The notes: a model not told the origin generated them from the letters alone. Positions 22,473-34,766 are shown, numbered from the stretch's first letter. The stretch is 64,000 bases of DNA from Ilex aquifolium (GCA_951799425.1 OX637394.1:44294642-44358641), one strand, 5' to 3'. Numbers and translations: made by a program.

Positions 22473-23068
22473 TGATGATGCATAAATTGATTTTGTATAT
22501 CACCTGTCAAGTAATTGGAAATAAAAGTAGTAATTAAAGTTGAGAGAGAAGACGAAAATTATAGTGGTTCGGTCAATGTGACTTACGTCCACTTTTAAAT
22601 GGTTAGGATTTCTGGGATGCTTTATTAGCTCAAGGGTGTAGGGAGAGTAGAGAGTACAAGCTTAGAGAAGGAGAGGAGTTATGTGTTCTGTTAAGTGTGA
22701 TGTGATCTGCCCCTCAAGTGTTGGTGGGGCTTACAATTTTATAGTCGTCCCCTATCAGATTGGGGCGACTTAATAGCAACTAAATAACTATTGTGGTGGA
22801 GCTGTCGACTTCTTTTCAACGGGTGAGGCAGTTGAGGTGCTCTCCATGAGACTCGGTCAAAAGATGAGGTGAGGGTTGACTTCTTCCAAGACGGTTTGGA
22901 TGAGGCTCTTGGATGACTCTCGCTGCCTTGCATGCTCTCCTGATGTAGCTGCTGATGTAGCTCCTCCTGAAGAGCTTGACCGGGCGTAGACCACTTTGGG
23001 CGCTGGATCTCTTGGAGTTGGGCTCTTGGGCTTGTAACATGAGTTGGGCCATTAGGCTTAGCCCATCA
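22473..23068. mobile_element. Solo LTR, 596 bp, with 5-bp target duplication
   Basis: The insertion starts TGATG and ends CATCA, and is flanked by GCAAC at 22468-22472 and 23069-23073. The paralogous unit 2 has the uninterrupted site (CCAACAAATTT near 23963), which confirms both borders. GGTTCGGTCAATGTGACTTA near 22567 resembles phrases common in Copia-type LTRs; the family is not certain. Antisense frames in it are not genes. Confidence 0.85.
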
Positions 23069-24116
23069 GCAACAAATTTTTTTTTTTTTGGGTACCTTAA
23101 CCTTATCCTATTATTTAAGTTGTTATTTTTTTGGTTCAACGGTTAAGGGTGTTTGAGTCAGTTTATGCGCACATCGATTAATTCTTTCTTCGATCCGGTC
23201 AAAGACAGACCATCTACGCCGGGACTAGAAACGCAATTTACGTGAGGCTTTGTGAGTGCCGAAACTCTGTATATAGAGAAGAGATGGGACCATTCAGGTA
23301 TAATGTGAAAAATTAATTTTATAAAATATAAAATAAGAATTTTTAAATTTTTTAGGATACAAAATATAATTCATCCTTTAATTTATTAGTGTTTATTCAA
23401 AATTGTATTTTTCTCAACGGTCATCTCACCTTGCTAATTCATATTTATATAATAAATCAGATATGTTTTGAACTTATGGGGTATATTTTTCCCCTTAAAT
23501 TTCATACACCTAACACACATTTTTTCTCCTAAATTTAAAAAATCTAACACACACACACACACACACACACACTCCACAACACACAACTGCACATACATGC
23601 ACACATTCCAACACACACATTCTAATGCATGTATAGTGTCATAATTTAGTGTACAGTAATTTTAGTCACGCGGTATCGCTAGTCATCTTATATAGTAGGG
23701 ACAACCCAATTAATCACATGAATATCACTGATAGGGAAATGTAATATTTTAATTCTCGCGTGGCTTAGATTAAACAAGACATGTTTTACAAGGGATTATT
23801 TCAATTTTTTAATTGCATGATTGATCTATGTTATTTTTGAATTAGAAAACCTAGTGGCGCAGCCACGTAAACGTCATCATAAATGTTGTGATCGAGTAAA
23901 AATATTTGAAACTTTTTCTTTGCAAGATGTGAATTGATCTTCAATGATGGAAAATTTGATACCAACAAATTTTTTTTTGGTACCTTAACCTTATCCTATT
24001 GTTTAAGTTTTTACTTTTCTAGTTTAACGGTCAAGAGTGTTTGAGTCAGTTTATGCGCACGTCGACTAATTCTTTCTCCGATTCGGTCAAAGACAGACCA
24101 TCCACGCCGGGACTAG

Positions 24117-25160
24117 GATATTTATAGCTTGGGCAAAGAGTTGACAAAATTCGAGCTTAAAACGTCTGAGTTTACAACTCTTACCTGTTGCTATTTGAGT
24201 TACCCTTGTGGTTATTTAACTTGTTTTCGCACACTACAATTATGTTTACAACTTTTTTATATTCATCTTCTTTCTACATATGTGCCTCTAGTACTACATC
24301 CTTCCTAGGGCAGCTGTGGGCATTCTTTTCTCTGTCGAATGCAACGATTAGGATAGCAAGTGACAAATTATATATCTAATCACCGCCAAAGGGTAAAAAA
24401 ATATAAAACATGTATGGCTTTTGAATTAGGACAACATTAGGGTGATAAATAAGTATTGGGTAGAGAGAATAATAAAGTTTTCTTTGTTTATAACGTGAAC
24501 AAATGAAAAATTAAATTATTAATATTTTGCAATATTGCAAGATGAGGTCCTTTTCAATTATCTAGTGGCCTCTAAACAAATTTAAGAAGAAAAGGATCTT
24601 GTACTCAGAATGTAGTGGACTAGTTCATGGCTTTCCTTCTTTTCTTTTATCTATTTTCGTGAAGAAAAAATTTATAAAAACAAATGAATAGCTCCTATGA
24701 GAAGATATTAAGAGTTATTATCTTGAAATCCCGAAGTTGGTTATCGCAAAAGAGCTGTCATGTATCCGATATAAGTGATTTGTGTTGATTGCTTATATTC
24801 AAAACTCGTATTGTAGTCACGAATCTAAAACTAATGTAGTTGACACAATTCCCTGTAACTATACAAATTGAAATTCTAACTCTAATATTTTTTTTTTTTG
24901 GTATAGAGTGTCTAGACTTGCGTCAACTATTTTCTCGAGCTCTGAAGAACAATAATAACTGACCCTTAAGAGGTGTGAAAAATATTGAACTTGAGACCTC
25001 TTACTTGTGAGAGGACAAGCTCTACATGGGTTTTAGGTCAGCAATCTTGGATAGATGGTAGTTGTGCTTGTAATCAAGGTTTTTTGATGGGTTGAGATGC
25101 CTTTAATAAGTTTCGGACAATCTTTTTTTTGCCTTCTCTGTGTCATCGGTGCGATAAAAC
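24117..25160. other. Intergenic, no gene seen
   Basis: AT-rich sequence with short frames and no recognised family. Confidence 0.3.
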
Positions 25161-25164
25161 ATTC

Positions 25165-25392
25165 ATTATAACAGTGATACCACGTGGTAAGGTGATATGA
25201 TATCACCAACCAATAATATTAAAACAAATAAGCAGATGGACTCCACAAAAATCAATAACTAACCTACCATGTAAGCAAGTAACTCCCCACCCTTCTGCTA
25301 TGTAAGCTCAAGTGGGTTCATCTTTCCTATTTGAAATTTTATTATTGGTTGGTGATATCATGTTAATAATAGTGACATAATATCACCGTTGC
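25165..25392. mobile_element. Foldback MITE
   Basis: The arms GATATCACCAACCAATAAT (about 25198-25216) and ATTATTGGTTGGTGATATC (about 25341-25359) are near-perfect inverted repeats. Extended similarity reaches GTGATA.CAC outward on both sides (about 25172 and 25385). No reading frame. Confidence 0.75.
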
Positions 25393-25525
25393 ATTCAATA
25401 TTTACTTAATCGGTACACCTTACTATTTTTCTTATTTTTATGTCTACCTTCTAACGTGTTAACATTTTTTTTCCTACCAACTTCAAAAGCAGTTGCAATA
25501 TATTGTGATGATGCACAAAATACAC

Positions 25526-25930
25526 TTATGCACAATCAACAGTCAAACGAACAATTACCTCTTCCACTTTCCCATCGATTTCCTTCTTCTTCTTGTTTTG
25601 ACACATCAAATCATCATGCCCCCGTTTCAAGCACACAGAGCAATACTTATATTCCTTCTCATAAACAATCCTCTGCCACCTACCACTTGAGCCCTCCATA
25701 TCAAGCCAAAATCTCTTGGGGTTATTCGCAAGCAAGTTCACTTCGACACAAGCTCTAGTCACACCTGGCCTAGACAGTTGAAAGGTTAGATTATCGATCA
25801 CCAAAATACATCCTACTGGAGCCATAATGTCCCTCAGACTCTCTCTGTTGAAGAAATGAATAGGCAAACCAGGTAAAGAGATCCAAATTGGAACAACGGG
25901 AGGCTTCCAAGTTGCAATTCTGGGAACCAT
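25526..25930 (-). pseudogene. LINE ORF1-type fragment (DUF4283 / zinc knuckle)
   Basis: The 134-codon frame reads through PPVVPIWISLPGLPIHFFN, SRPGVTRACVEVNLL and WQRIVYEKEYKYCSVC. It ends in a CX2CX4HX4C zinc knuckle (CSVCLKRGHDDLMC). This is the pattern of the nucleic-acid-binding ORF1 of plant L1-like LINEs and of related DUF4283 proteins. The N-terminus is missing, no reverse transcriptase follows, and the frame ends shortly after the knuckle. Frames at 25456-25758 on the plus strand are shadows. Confidence 0.75.
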
Positions 25931-26063
25931 TGAAGAAACGAAACAAGAAGCTGTAGCTTCTTTAAGCCATGTCTTCGCATAGCCTTCGTTACCTCTCGTT
26001 GGTATATTGAATTAGGTCAATAAATTAGATTCCAATAACATTACTCTCATTTATTAATTGAGT

Positions 26064-26195
26064 AATGCTATTTAGACTTAATTTGGGGGCCAAATTCAAT
26101 ATAACTATTGGATTGATAATAAACTCCATCTAATATTGAAACTCACAACAAATCCAACGGCTACATTGAATTAGGTCCAAATAGCATCTTCCATT
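26064..26195. mobile_element. Small foldback MITE
   Basis: The left end ATGCTATTTAGACTTAATTT and the right end AATTAGGTCCAAATAGCATC are inverted; inside them AACTATTGGATT pairs with AATCCAACGGCT. About 130 bases, no coding content. Confidence 0.65.
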
Positions 26196-26227
26196 AGATT
26201 AAGTAGGTTTACTAGGATTAGTAAATA

Positions 26228-26436
26228 AGAAAAATGCTATTTCGACCTAATTTCGATACTTAATCTAGTATCTAATCAATTGCACCTATTTCATTAAAAG
26301 TGGACTCTATTCAACTTTGAAACTCACAATTAATTTAATAACCGTAAAAAACAAAAAAAATTAATAACCGTAATAAAATAAGTCTGTGATTAAGTGCCAA
26401 ATTAAGTGTCTATAATATTGTTTTATATTTAATTAA
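26228..26436. mobile_element. Related small foldback MITE
   Basis: It starts AAAATGCTATTTCGACCTAA, close to the left end of the preceding element. Its right arm (about 26392-26430, GTGCCAAATTAAGTGTC) is an inverted counterpart of ACCTAATTTCGATACTTAA. The pairing is weaker than in the preceding element. Confidence 0.45.
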
Positions 26437-27224
26437 TTGTTATATATCAATAATGACATGAAATCACTTTAGGTGGTTGGGGGATTTACCAAAAAAGGAA
26501 AGGTTACCGTAATGCAAACAGAATCGTACCGAAAATTATAACTTTTTAAGGTTAAATTATAATTTTTTGAGGTGTAAGTTACAACTTGTGAAGGGTATAA
26601 TTGATCCTAAGGCACTGCGATCGATACCAAAAGTTATAACTTCAAAGGTTAAGTTACAATTTTTAAATGTCAACTTACAACTTGTAGGAGAAGTTACAAC
26701 TGCTCAAACCCATGATCAATTAAGTATTTTTATTGTTACAAGGGGTAAAATAAAACTGCAAATAGATCATATATTTATTTGGAATTATTTATTAAAAAAA
26801 AAAGGACTTAGTGATACTAATAAAGATTTACAAGACTTAATCGAAATTTGGTGTATAAAATAAAGCTTATTTGTTATTTTTCCTAAAATAAATTTTTTAT
26901 GCAAGTAATCACTTGTATATGTTAAATTCAAATTTCAACTACAAAAATTTGAAAACATAATTTTAAGTTTATGTATTGTCTTTTTCTTAATCATTGATTA
27001 AATTTGAATTTTCTTAATCACATATTACTTTGTAATAATTATATCCAACTGATAATATTATAAACTTCAGTGTTTCTCAATTAAACTTCTAAACTACTTT
27101 TTTATTTAAAATTTTAATTTTGTCCAATGAAGCACACAACCCTCAGGAGTGATCCAGTTGTTGAGCCTGACTTTTAGTAACTCTCAGGTTCAATCTATTC
27201 TCACACTTCCTAAGGGGTGGTAAG
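26437..27224. other. AT-rich intergenic, no gene seen
   Basis: Contains several AGTTATAACTT / AAGTTACAACTT phrases (26530-26705). The open frame at 26567-26863 spans these repeats and shows no known family. Confidence 0.3.
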
Positions 27225-28890
27225 AGATCTTTAGGCAAGTAGTAAAAATTTTAAAAATACCTTTTTAATTAATCACATGAGTGGCATAAGCATTTGGATG
27301 GATTGAGTATTTAATCAAATTTAAAATTTTTGAGTGAAAGTTTTTCTTTTTTTGAGAGTTTAATAGAAATAAGTGCAATAGTTCAAGAGCGATATAGTAA
27401 TTTGGGCAAAAGAAGAATTACTTGAAAAGGAAACAACTCAACAGGCGGATTCTAAGCTGTCTGTATATAAAGGGAAATTGAGGCCAGTGATCGGGTAGTG
27501 TCTTCACTATGGCGGCTAAGACGGTGGTGGTGGACATGATGACGGTGGTGGAATGGAGTTTCTGGGCGAGAGGGGTTTAGATGAAGGATGATGAAGAAAG
27601 GCAAGGGAAATAAGACTGGTCAATTAATGACTCTTTCGTTCAAGATTGTATGGTTTTGTCTCAAGACTCTGTCCACCATTGCCAGCACAATTGTTCGCTC
27701 GGTTGGTGCCTCCGTTGCCGTTTTGATTTTTGCCTCTACTGACGGCTACCCAGATCAGGTTTTCCATTAACTTTTATTTTTGTTTATCATTGCTGTCAGG
27801 GGTGGTTTTAGATAATTGAAGGCCTAAAGCGAAAATATTAAATGAAGTCTTTTTTTAATTTTTAATATTAATTTTAAAAAAAAATTAATTTATTATATGA
27901 GAGAGACTTAAGAAGGACGTGCTAATGTTACTGAAAAAAATATTTTAATTTTTGTTTTTGTTTTTTATCAAAAAGAGAGTTTAATTTTAACTTTTTTTTA
28001 ATGTTTTGTACTAATTTTTACACATAGAGAGATAATGGGTAAATATGAGTTGACTTTTGAGTATTTTTTATTTTTTCAACTTATGATTTTTAAATTTCTA
28101 ATGTTATGAATTGAATCATAGACCCAAATTATTACAATAAAAATGTTGATTGTACTTAATATTTTGGGGCCTTTTTTAGGGTTTAAAATTTAAAAGATTT
28201 AATTTTTTTATGGGTTAGTAATGTAGCTAAAAATTTGAGACTTTCTAAAAATTTGGGGCCTAAAACCCATGTTTTTTTTTTTAATGCAGTTGAGCCGGCC
28301 CTGATTGCTGTAGGCATTTCTAATTGTGTATTATTTGCATCTATGAGACAGGTGATAAGAATACATGTTTAATGTTTGTGTCTTATTAACATCTCAAACA
28401 GATTCAAGACATTAAGGAAATCTCATGATTCTTATTAGATCAAAATATATATTCATGCATAAAATAGAAATCGTGTTGATTTTGACGATGGTGTGCACTC
28501 GCGTTGACTTGCTTCAGCTTGTTGGTGTAAATGGGGTAACTCTATATCTATTTTTGTATCTATTAGATTAAAATTTTTTCTGAGAATATTTCCAGATTTT
28601 CTCAATTTGCGAATTGATGCATATGAGTATATTCTATTTTTGTATCTGTGAGATTAAAATTTTTTCGAGAACGTTTCCAGATTTTCTCAAGAAAGTTCTT
28701 GGTGAAGTTGGGTAATGGAGGAAGATGTGGTGATTGCAATCATTTGCCATGACTCAACCCATCACCGGTCAACCTACAAGTATCTCCCTCCTCCTCCTCC
28801 TCCCTCTTCATCTTTCTCGCACTCTCTGTTCTCAGCTTTCTGTATATATTTCTGTGTATCAGGAAAGGTTCTTTAGGCAAACAATAAAAA
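27225..28890 (+). repeat. Diverged gene-fragment repeat, copy 1
   Basis: A segment starting CTTTAGGCAA.TA.TAAAAATTTT recurs near 28869. It contains a short coding-like stretch (27588-27770) with SFKIVWFCLKTLSTIAS and FASTDGYPDQ, and further on a stretch near 28690-28780 (AAGTTCTTGGTGAAGTTGG, GGAAGATGTGGTGATTGCAATC). Both parts recur at 32132-32540. I do not recognise the parent gene. Copies differ by substitutions and indels, and none has a full frame. Confidence 0.5.
27797..28303. mobile_element. hAT-type MITE with perfect 8-bp TSD
   Basis: Starts CAGGGGTGG and ends CCGGCCCTG (imperfect 9-bp terminal inverted repeats). It is flanked by ATTGCTGT at 27789-27796 and 28304-28311. An 8-bp duplication with CAGGG ends is the hAT signature. 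The interior is AT-rich with no transposase. Confidence 0.88.
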
Positions 28891-29600
28891 TTTTTAAAAT
28901 ACCTTTTTAATTAATCAGATGGGTGGCATAAGCTGCCTAGGTAATTACACAATTTGACAGCTTTGGATAGACTGAATATTTTATCATTTTAGCTAATTCT
29001 GTTTTTCTAACTTGTCTTTTAATTGTTTAAATCATCCCTAATAGCTAGGGTTTTTATAGTTTCGCTCTCATATCGCTGTGTGATGAAAGTGAACGAATAA
29101 AGTTTGAATTTGTCATGCACTTGTCGAAGAAAGTAATAATTTTTTCACCTTAGTTGTGTCAAGTAATCTTGTATAGTTGCTTGTTTTTGTGCATACGAGC
29201 ATATATGAATTAGAATATGCATGTCTGTAGGAGTTTATGCGTGTGTATTTTTTTGAGCATATTTGATTGGGAGTTTAATTGAGATAAATTAAGTACACAA
29301 GTTTAATGGAAATAAGTGCTATAGTTCTGATTTGGGCAAAAGAAGAATTACCAACTCAATGAGTGGATTCTAAAGAGGTGGGCGAAGCTGTCTATATATA
29401 CAGGGAAATTGAGTCTCCCAGGCTTCAATATCGCCAACGATGATTAGTAGATGACGGTTAGTAGTTGTAGGTGATCGGGTAGGGTCTTCACTACGGCGGC
29501 AAAGACGGTGGTGGTGGACGTGGATGACAGTGGTGGAATGGAGTTTCTAGGTGAGAGGGGTTTAGATGAAGGATAATGAAGATAAAGGGCGACCCACTAT
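28891..29600 (+). repeat. Diverged gene-fragment repeat, copy 2
   Basis: 29290-29570 matches 27370-27590 in order: a CAAAAGAAGAATTAC phrase, a GGGAAATTGAG phrase, a CGGCAAAGACGGTGGTGGTGG phrase and GGAATGGAGTTTCT. The coding-like part present in copies 1 and 3 is replaced after about 29590 by a hAT-like relic. Confidence 0.5.
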
Positions 29601-30200
29601 ATATTGGGGCCTAAAACGAGAATTTTAAATGAGGCCCCGATCAATATTTAAGAAAGATAATAAAAAATTTCATGATTATTAGATATTTTACAAAGAATTT
29701 CAATGTGGTTTAGTTTCAAGGTTTTAGTGGTTTTGGGATCGGATATTATTAGACAATCAATTGGGTGCAATTATGAAGTTAGAATCTTACACATAAATAA
29801 ATTGATTAGAGTCGAGCAAAAATGTTAGAGATAAGGGCAAAAGAGAGAGCAAGACAATTAGAGTGGGAGGGAGATAAACATTTGGGAGAGGTGGTGAGAG
29901 TGGAGGAAAGGAGTGTGAAAGGAATTTGAGAAAGAGTGCTACTTATAACACTAGAAGTCATTACTTTTAGGCTTTTTTAGAAGTCATTACTTTTAGGTTT
30001 TTTTAGAAAGTTTTGTTATATTTTAGGGTTTTCGATAAGACTTTACCTAGACTTGCGAAATACATTAGGCATTTAACTTGGTCTATTCAAAAATGGTCTC
30101 AGAATATAAAGTTGAACTAAGTGCTAAAAATTATTTGGGGTCCTAAATTTTTTAGGTTTTAGGAGACTATTTTAATAGTCGGGCCTTAGGGTTGGCCCTA
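29590..30200. mobile_element. Decayed hAT-like element
   Basis: Left AAGGGCGACCC..TTGGGGCCTAAAAC and right GGGCCTTAGGGTTGGCCCT give imperfect inverted ends similar in wording to the MITE at 27797-28303. No clear target duplication is visible. Confidence 0.35.
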
Positions 30201-30654
30201 CCATGCCTTCTCCCATTCAAATGATCAAAATGTCTGCGTATCTCACAATTCCTCACTGTCGAGTAGATTCCGTAGATTAATATTTTATATCTTTAGTTAT
30301 TTAAAAAAGTACTGCACTCGTAATAGATAAAAAAATAGAAAATAAGATTAAAAAGGAGAGATGATGAAAATAAATAGTTTGATATATGTTTTAAATTTGG
30401 GAAAATTAGGTGTGGGTACATTTTTTAAGGCTTATTTGAGAGAAAGTTCACTAATAAGATTTTTACTCTATTAAGTTTACTTATATATTAATTTCTAGTT
30501 ATTAGGTACACAATCCAGTTTACGTTTTTTCTGTATTACTTAATTAATCTTTCTTAAATAATGCATAATTGATTGACAATTTATTTCTTTTTAAATATGT
30601 AAAGATTTGACTTGATTTTATCATTCATTTAAATTTTGAACATTTATTCTTATT

Positions 30655-31625
30655 CTTTTATTCTCTCTCTCCCTATTTTTTCTCTCTCCATATTCTCTCA
30701 TTCTCTCTTCCCTATTTTCTCTTTCTTTGTCTCTTTCTCTATTCCTCACTCTCTTTCCCCTATTTTTTTACTCCCTCTCTCTCCCATTGGTAATTTATTT
30801 TCTTCTTAAATATTTAAATATTTGATTTGATATTTTCATTCGTTTGAATTTTGAACATTTATTCTTACATTAATTCACAATACATTCTTCAACCGTTGCC
30901 TTCAAACGTAACTATTTCCTATATTCTCCAGTTGAAGATTTTCTGATTCGGTTCCAAACCAGTTGAAAGTATTATGATACGACACCAAATGCAACTTTCT
31001 GATTTGGTTCTAAATGTTACTTTCTCCACAGAGATACATCTAATAGGTACAAGTTGAACCGATTATTCACTGCACATAGTGATTGCAAAGAGATACAACA
31101 AATAAATACACTTAATAGATACACCAATAGATACACCAAAGAGATACAAGTGAAATCCAAAGAGAACCACTAAAATAATACACCTAATTGATGCACAAAA
31201 TTGATACAAGAAAGTGATATAGGAAAGAAATACATCAAACAGATATACCAAAACAGAAACACTAAAATGATACCCCTAATTGATGTACAAAATTAATACA
31301 AGAAAGTGATACACCAAAGAGATACATCAAACATATACACTAATAAGGTGTATAAAAAAAAAATCAAAAATTTTATAATTTCAAACAAAAATAATCAAAT
31401 TAAATTTTTTCATATTTGAAAAGAAAATAAATTATGGATGAGAGAGAGAGCGAGAGAAAGAGAGAGAGAGAAATGAGGAGAAAGAGAGTAATGGTGAGAG
31501 AAAATAGGAGGAGAGAGAGTGAGGGAGGGAGGGAGAGAGAGAGAAAATAGGGGGAGAGAGAGAGAAAATAGGGGAGAGAGAGTGAGAAATGACGAGAGGG
31601 CGAGAGAGAGAAAAAAATATGGAGG
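30655..31625. mobile_element. Large foldback with TC/GA-rich arms
   Basis: The left arm (about 30660-30860) is a TCTCTC..CCCTATTTT tract followed by TAATTTATTTTCTT.TTAAATAT. The right arm (about 31395-31615) is the inverted counterpart, AAATAAATTA preceded by TTTGAAAAG and followed by a GAGAGAG..AAAATAGGG tract. The loop contains many GATACA-type phrases. Open frames made of Ser/Leu or Arg/Glu runs here are compositional. Confidence 0.5.
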
Positions 31626-32099
31626 GATTGTGATATAATTGTTTCCAAAAACTTGTTGTTACAAGAGTTACTCTTGCAGAATGAGTTTTTGGTCTTTTTC
31701 CATCAAAATGCACTTATGCCCAATAAGTTTCTATTAGTACCTTTTTACTCAAATAAATCTATATCTGTATACCGGTTTCCGTTTTCCCTTTAATTTTACA
31801 CAAGGAAAAAAATATAGCTAGAAGGAGAACACGCGCCTATGTGTGTGTGTGAGAGAAAGAGAGAAGAGAGAGACTAGTGATGTCTAATGTACACTACTTT
31901 TTATTTTATTTAATTTTGTTTGTCATTGCCTAGACTTTTGGACCTAAATCATTTAACTAAGATTTTTTTGTTGGTTGAAATTTTAATTGAATTTTTTCGG
32001 TGGACTCAATTTTTGTAGGTTTAAATTTTTGGTACATACCATGTTATATAGACCTATAAATTTGAAACCTCTTATTTAGTTGGGGCCTAAAGCCCGTTC

Positions 32100-32259
32100 T
32101 TTAGTGGCCTTGTGTATGGGCCGGACCTTGGATGAAGAAATGTGAGGGCAAGAAGAGTGGTCAATTAGTGCCTCTTTCTTTCAAGATTGTATGGTTTTGT
32201 CTCAAGACTCTGTCCACCATTGCCAACATTGTTGTTCACACTCTCTATTCTCACCTTTC

Positions 32260-32307
<48 letters not shown>

Positions 32308-32588
32308 TGTACTCTCTCTGTTCTTACCTCTCCTTCACACACACATACACACACATCGTACTCTCTCTCTCTCTCTATCGATCTATTTGCGAATTGAAGC
32401 TTATGAGTATAATCTATTTCTATATCTGCGAGATTAAAATTTTTCTAAGAATGTTTCCAGATTTTCTCAAGAAAATTCTTGGCGAAGCTGGTAATGAAGG
32501 AAGATGTGGTGATTGCAATCATCTACCATGGCTCAATCCATCGCCGATCAACCTACAACCTAGTTACCTCCCTCCTCCTCCTTTTATA
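32100..32588 (+). repeat. Gene-fragment repeat, copy 3
   Basis: Holds the same coding-like stretch as copy 1 (SFKIVWFCLKTLSTIAN in the 32132-32437 frame) and the later segment at 32460-32540. Between them is a (CA)n tract at 32264-32305. The copy is cut at about 32589 by a TRIM-like element. Confidence 0.55.
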
Positions 32589-33157
32589 TGTGATCACCAC
32601 TTATAAGCTTAAGTTTTTAGGTGGGTATAAGTTTCAAACATGTATATTTGGCCTTAGATTAATGGGCTCCTAGTCTCCTAACAAGTGGTATCAAAGGCGA
32701 TGACTTTTGATCATGGGTGAACTCTCGAATAAGCAAAGTAGCATGCCAATAGCAATGATGACTCTTAAGAAAAGTGAAGGATTATTGGTATTGAAGTCAG
32801 GGAAACACAACTCGGAAAAAGAGCATGACGATACCCGGGACGCATAGGTTCTTGGCAGAGTGGTAATGCAATAACTCATAAAAGAGTGATAAAAGCTTGG
32901 GTTCTTGGATGAGTGAACTCTTCTAAAGAATAGTTGGACGTGGTGCTTGAGGGAGCAAAGTACGACGTGGTTTGTACATGAGGAAGAGATTGTTGAGTAT
33001 TGCATGTATGAAAATTCCATATCGGATAAAAAAATAAGTTAAAGTATCCTAACACACAATTGATGGGCTCACCATTTATAGGCTTATGCTTTTAGGTGGG
33101 CATGAGTTCCAGACATGTATATTATGTCTTGGATTAATGGGCTCCCATATCCCAACA
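32589..33157 (+). mobile_element. TRIM-like miniature LTR retroelement, 5' truncated
   Basis: The right LTR is 32991-33157 (TGTTGAGTAT to CCCAACA, 167 bp). The left LTR survives as its 3' part, about 32595-32683, ending CTAACA. The primer-binding site TGGTATCAAAGG (32686-32697) is close to the initiator-Met-tRNA consensus TGGTATCAGAGC. The purine tract GAGGAAGAGA (32981-32990) abuts the right LTR. The 307-base interior has no protein domain, as in TRIM elements. Confidence 0.75.
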
Positions 33158-33759
33158 GAAAACTACCCTTCCTCTCTCTTTCTATTTCCAATTGTTTATA
33201 TGCAATTAAACAAAGTTGGAACTAAGACTCTTTTACATTTTTGGAGGATGTAAGAAGTGTTTCTTATCAAACTATTTGTCATCTAATATTTAATCTTAAC
33301 AGAATAGGTCACAATTATTTGTTAATCTTAACGGAAAGGATCGATTAAAATAAATTACATAGTTCAAAGGAAAAATTGGGATAATTAAAAGTTCAGGGGA
33401 TAATTTAAAACAAAAGTCATAGTTCAATGGGTATATATGACATTTATCCTAATTTGTATTCATTTATATTTTAGATTATCATTGTTGTTATAACATCACA
33501 ATGAGTACACTGAATATTTCCAATTGTTTATCTGCAAGACTAACTGACACTTTATATCACTATATTGTGCTAAGACATGTAGGAAGTAAGACTCTTACAT
33601 CTGTGGAGGATGTGGGAAGTTCTCTTATCGAACTATTTTGTCACTTGCATGTGGATCAAGTTTCCAGTGAAGTGCTCAGTTTGAAGAATCCTAGACACTC
33701 CTACACTCAAGAATTGAGGAACACACCCTTCTCAAACACCATTTATTTAGCAAAATTCA
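33158..33759. other. 3' flank of TPS pseudogene, internally repeated
   Basis: The phrases TTTCCAATTGTTTAT and AAGACTCTT..ACAT occur twice (about 33185-33250 and 33515-33610) but once in the paralogous flank near 56760-56860. The frame at 33501-33782 is non-coding flank. No gene seen. Confidence 0.4.
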
Positions 33760-34766
33760 CTAGTGCTTTTCATATTCGATGAGTCTAACGGGTTCAATAA
33801 TTGTTGATAAGACGCGATTTTTTGATCTACTATGAGGAGCTCCATGCCCATCTCCATATTGGTACGTGCATTGGGAAATTCGAGCAAGGTTCATTGCTGT
33901 TTTAAGATAATGTTTTGAGAAAGGAGAATCATCTACTCGACCTTTGTTCAGTTTCTTCCATGCTTCACTGATTAAATTGCTGATGTGTTCACGGGCAAGT
34001 GTTTCCGAAAGTCCATTTTTATGCATACAACATAGGATTGAATTTGTTGTTTCACTTCTCCGTAACTCATCCTGTAAAGCACAAAGATAAGTATGTTCAT
34101 GTTATAAAGCTGGTAAATGTATTACTACATTCTATTGTACCATCAGCTTTGAATTTTATTCTAGCACAATTGAGAATAAAGGAGACAACAACCATCGATT
34201 TTGATGCTACACCAACAAGTTAGGGTTAAGTTATGACTCAGAAAGGTCAGTTATGACTCAATCGAGGTCAAATTATGACTCAAAAACTGGGGATACACTT
34301 AACATTTTAATGATCGATCCTAAAATGACATTACTATATTGTAATCTCAATTGATTCAATTCTGTGATCCTGCTCGATTGAGTTTTAACTTTTGGTATGG
34401 TATTGAAAAGAAACCCAAATCATGGACTGCATTGGTTGATTATGTAGTGTGAAGTGCATACCGTTGAGGTACCCAAATCATTGCACAGTCGAAAAATCAT
34501 GGATGACCTCCTTAAAATATCATGGTATTTCTCCAAATACTCTAATGCCTGTGTTGTGACATTTTTATTCATTAAAAAGTAGGCATGAACTAGAATAACA
34601 TTCCCAGAGACCGAATGCCATGCATTTTCAAGATAATCCTCAAGCGTTGGCGTGTATTTTCTGTAATTCCATTTTGCTTCCACCAAAAATGCTTGGCATA
34701 AGTCTGCCCACTGAATAAAACAAGTATACAAGACAAATAAATATCAATTTATAGACCAAAACTTTT

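Larger units (their letters stand above)
21732..24116. repeat. Tandem duplication of the small gene's 5' flank
   Basis: Unit 1 is 21732-23226 and unit 2 is 23227-24116. Both run from AGAAACGCAATTTACGTGAG to CACGCCGGGACTAG. Removing the solo LTR and its extra target copy from unit 1 leaves about 894 bases, matching the 890 of unit 2. The start of each unit is the leader/core promoter of the small gene; only unit 1 is joined to the coding sequence. An (AC)n tract at 23546-23572 is longer in unit 2. Confidence 0.85.
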
